From: Dactylosporangium siamense
GTDB lineage: Bacteria > Actinomycetota > Actinomycetes > Mycobacteriales > Micromonosporaceae
Direction of reading: 5' to 3'
Assembly: GCF_016862795.1 (NCBI RefSeq)
Contig: NZ_BONQ01000020.1
Span: forward strand, 1 to 51,024
Length of the DNA stretch: 51,024 nt
In this document: piece by piece, positions 49,057 to 51,024 of the stretch
Layout: every line of letters begins with the position of its first letter
Numbering within the stretch: the first letter of the stretch is position 1
Translations under genes and position numbers: made by a program
The notes under the pieces: model-generated
What the model was told of the DNA's origin: nothing
Seen by the model: only the letters and a program-made list of their open reading frames with translations
Databases searched by the model: none

Positions 49057-49102
49057 TCGTCGCCGGCCCGATCGTCCGGCGGGGCCGGCGACGATCGGGC
49101 CG
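49057..49102. terminator. Two overlapping, mutually exclusive hairpins at a convergent junction
   Basis: Hairpin A: 13-bp arms TCGTCGCCGGCCC (49057-49069) / 49082-49094. Hairpin B: 13-bp arms CGGCCCGATCGTC (49064-49076) / 49090-49102. They share bases and cannot form together. Located between the convergent ArsR (ends 48994) and Fn3 (ends 49113) genes. Confidence 0.7.
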
Positions 49103-49112
49103 GGGAACGTGC

Positions 49113-51024
49113 TCAGCGTGCGTACGCGGATCCGGGTGGCAGCAGGCCCGGGCGCCGGCGGCGGCCCGCGCGGGTGGTGCGGACGAGCAGGACACCGGCC
49201 GCGATCGCGAGCAGCCCCACCACCGCCAGCCGGGCGGCCGCGGCACCGGTGACCGGGAGCGCGCCGCTGGAGGAGCGGGCGCCGACGGTGACGGTGAGGT
49301 CCATGGCGCGCAGGCTGCCGTCCGGGGCGGCGCCGAGCGCGACCACCGTGTGGACGCCGGCGGCCAGGGCGGCGGGGACGGTCACCGGGACGCTGAAGTT
49401 GCCGTTCTCGTCCGTGACGACCGTGCCGAGCTGGGTCGGCGTCGAGTAGATGGTGATGGTCGCGGTGGAGTGCGGGGCGAAGCCGGTGCCGATGACCGTG
49501 ATCTGCTGGCCCGGCACGGCGGTGGAGATGTCGCCCCGGTCGGTGGTGAGGGTGAGTTCCGTCGGGGGCGGGGTGGCCGGCGTCGCCGGTGCGGCGACCG
49601 TGGTCGCGGTGCTCGGCGGGGAGGCGGGCGACGGGCCGCTGGTGGATTCGGCGGTCACCGTGTACGTGTACGTGGTGCCGGCCACGCCGCCGACGACGCA
49701 GCTGGTCGGGTTCGGGTCGGTCACGCGGGTGGTGCACGTGGCCGGGCCGGGGCTGGCCGTCACGGTGTAGCCGGTGACGTTGGCCGCGGCGGACGCCGTC
49801 CAGGTGACGGTCACCGCCGACGCGCTCGCCGTGGCCGTCGGCGACGCCGGGGCCGGTGGCGCGGGCAGCGGGGTGACGGCCGCGCCGGCCGCCGACTCGG
49901 GCGAGTCGCCCTTGGCGTTGGTGGCGCGGACCGTGAACGTGACCGGGTCGCCGTTGCTCAGCCCGGTGACGGTGCACGGCGGGGCGGCGCAGGCGACGGT
50001 GCGGCCGCCCGGCGCGACGGTCACCGTGTAGCCGGTGATCGGCGTGCCGCCGGTGGCGGCGGGCGGGGTGAAGCTGACGGTTGCCGTGCCGTCGCCGGGG
50101 ACCGCGGTCACGGCGGTCGGCGCGCCGGGCGCCACGGCGACGAGGAGCGCCGCGGACGGGGTCGACTCGGGCGAGGAGCCGGCGCCGTTGGTCGCCCGGG
50201 CGGTGAACGTGTAGCTGGTGCCCACCGTGAGGCCGGTGACGGTGCACGGCGAGGAGGCGCAGGTGCCGGTGCGGCCGCCGGGCTGGGCGGTGACGGTGTA
50301 CCCGGTGATCGCCGATCCACCGTTGGTGGCGGGCGCGGTGAACGTCACGGACACCGAGCCGCCGGTGTCGGTGGTGGCGGCGACGCCGGTCGGGGCGCCC
50401 GGCGCGGTCGCGGCCGGGGTGGCCGTCGCCGAGTCGCCCGAGGCGGGACCGGTGCCGACGCCGTTGGTCGCGGTGACCCGGAACGTGTACCCGGTGCCGT
50501 TCGTCAGGCCGGAAACCGTGCACGTCACCGCCGGTGGGCTCACCGCGCAGGTCCGGCCCGCCTGCAGCACGCCGCCGGCGTACGCCTGCACCGTGTAGCC
50601 GCTGATCGGCGAGCCGTTGGCGGCCGGGGCGGACCAGGTCACCGCGACCTGGCCCTGACCCGCGGTCGCGGTGCCGATCGTGGGCGCGCCCGGCGCGGTC
50701 GCCGCCGGGGTCGCGAGCGGGGAGTCACCCGACGCGGGACCGGTGCCGACGCTGTTGGTCGCCGTGACGCGGAAGGTGTACCCGGTCCCGTTCGTCAGGC
50801 CGAGGACCGGGCACGTCAGCGGCGGCGTGAACGGCGAGCTCAACGTGCACGTCTTCCCCGCCTGCGGCACACCCCCGGCATAGGCCTGCACGGTGTACGA
50901 CGTGATCGCGGCCCCGCCGTCGGAGCCCGGCGCCGTCCACGTCACGTCCGCCTGGCCCTGGCCCGCGGTCGCCGTGCCGATCGTGGGTGCGCCGGGCGCG
51001 GTGTTGCCCGGCGTCGCCGTCGGC
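49113..51024 (-). CDS. Fibronectin-III repeat surface protein with LPVTG sortase signal (5' end outside window)
   Basis: At least 637 codons are visible, open to the right window edge. Five Fn3 domains can be counted (each with TGYTVxA and TxYTFxVxATNxxGxGPxS), the first two nearly identical and repeated at DNA level. They are followed by an IPT/TIG-like or transthyretin-like region (QQITVIGTGFAPHSTATI, VVTDENGNFSVPV). The C-terminus is a textbook sortase substrate: LPVTG, a hydrophobic stretch (LAVVGLLAIAAGVLLV) and a basic tail (RTTRAGRRRRPG). Wall-anchored adhesin or matrix protein; the N-terminus, where a catalytic or binding domain may lie, is not in view. Confidence 0.88.
   Translation of the reverse strand, partial: PTATPGNTAPGAPTIGTATAGQGQADVTWTAPGSDGGAAITSYTVQAYAGGVPQAGKTCTLSSPFTPPLTCPVLGLTNGTGYTFRVTATNSVGTGPASGDSPLATPAATAPGAPTIGTATAGQGQVAVTWSAPAANGSPISGYTVQAYAGGVLQAGRTCAVSPPAVTCTVSGLTNGTGYTFRVTATNGVGTGPASGDSATATPAATAPGAPTGVAATTDTGGSVSVTFTAPATNGGSAITGYTVTAQPGGRTGTCASSPCTVTGLTVGTSYTFTARATNGAGSSPESTPSAALLVAVAPGAPTAVTAVPGDGTATVSFTPPAATGGTPITGYTVTVAPGGRTVACAAPPCTVTGLSNGDPVTFTVRATNAKGDSPESAAGAAVTPLPAPPAPASPTATASASAVTVTWTASAAANVTGYTVTASPGPATCTTRVTDPNPTSCVVGGVAGTTYTYTVTAESTSGPSPASPPSTATTVAAPATPATPPPTELTLTTDRGDISTAVPGQQITVIGTGFAPHSTATITIYSTPTQLGTVVTDENGNFSVPVTVPAALAAGVHTVVALGAAPDGSLRAMDLTVTVGARSSSGALPVTGAAAARLAVVGLLAIAAGVLLVRTTRAGRRRRPGLLPPGSAYAR

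Noticed and set aside
1-51024. tRNA, rRNA, CRISPR arrays, insertion sequences or phage attachment sites
   Set aside because: Looked for by eye (cloverleaf-like ends, regularly spaced repeats, transposase motifs) and none was seen.

Overview
The window is very GC-rich with strong GC3 bias, tightly packed genes and many 4-bp ATGA stop/start overlaps. These features, together with LysR/MarR/LacI/ArsR regulators, ricin- and CBM-tagged secreted glycosidases and an AfsA-type hotdog protein, indicate a filamentous high-GC actinomycete. A Pseudonocardiales or Micromonosporales member is plausible, but the genus cannot be fixed from sequence reading alone. No rRNA, tRNA, CRISPR array or insertion sequence was seen.

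Layout. (1) 13-4564 (+): a translationally coupled catabolic operon. It encodes a ferritin-like protein, a small subunit of a FAD-sugar/sorbitol-dehydrogenase type complex, two sugar isomerase/epimerase-like TIM barrels (one IolE-like) and an MBL-fold hydrolase. It ends in a wrecked thiamine-diphosphate decarboxylase pseudogene. (2) 4571-9553 (-): a membrane-anchored triple B-lectin protein, then the VTC / DUF4956 / CotH-kinase triad. (3) 9989-13006 (+): secreted GH2 enzyme with ricin lectin domain. (4) 13043-18483: divergent sensor kinase/response regulator (-) and a MacAB-like efflux cassette (+). (5) 18530-21163: a YciI protein and secreted wall-directed proteins (peptidoglycan-binding protein, M23 peptidase with six FG-GAP repeats). 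(6) 21565-29148 (+): seven genes, each overlapping the next: AfsA-like hotdog, ICMT-type methyltransferase, nitroreductase, PEP-synthase/dikinase-like phosphotransferase, cytochrome P450, UbiA-family protein and polyprenyl diphosphate synthase. A good sigma-70-type promoter precedes them. This is the strongest candidate for an undescribed system, a probable terpenoid pathway using a UbiA-type cyclase or prenyltransferase. (7) 29216-32701: DHH phosphoesterase, SnoaL protein and a MarR/MFS pair whose intergenic regions carry three copies of one 17-bp operator. (8) 32683-33477: a gene graveyard (short duplication, regulator tail, frameshifted vanadium-haloperoxidase/PAP2 remnant) into which the neighbouring DMT transporter frame runs. 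(9) 33257-37975: DMT/LysR pair, ECF sigma factor with a membrane partner, methyltransferase and a small hypothetical protein. (10) 38084-42329: GH31 glycosidase and divergent LacI regulator with two LacI-type operators between them. (11) 42436-48994: LysR, GNAT, DHA2 MFS, GH25 lysozyme, a second MFS and an ArsR-type regulator. (12) 49113-51024 (-): C-terminal part of a fibronectin-III repeat surface protein with an LPVTG anchor, its 5' end outside the window.

How the genes work together. Much of the window faces the cell surface: lectin, CotH/VTC, GH2, GH31, GH25, M23, PG-binding protein and Fn3 protein. Interspersed are self-contained regulator-plus-transporter modules (HK/RR with ABC efflux; MarR with MFS; LysR with DMT; ArsR with MFS). 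The AfsA-to-prenyl-synthase operon stands apart as a specialised-metabolism locus without a dedicated regulator or exporter next to it.
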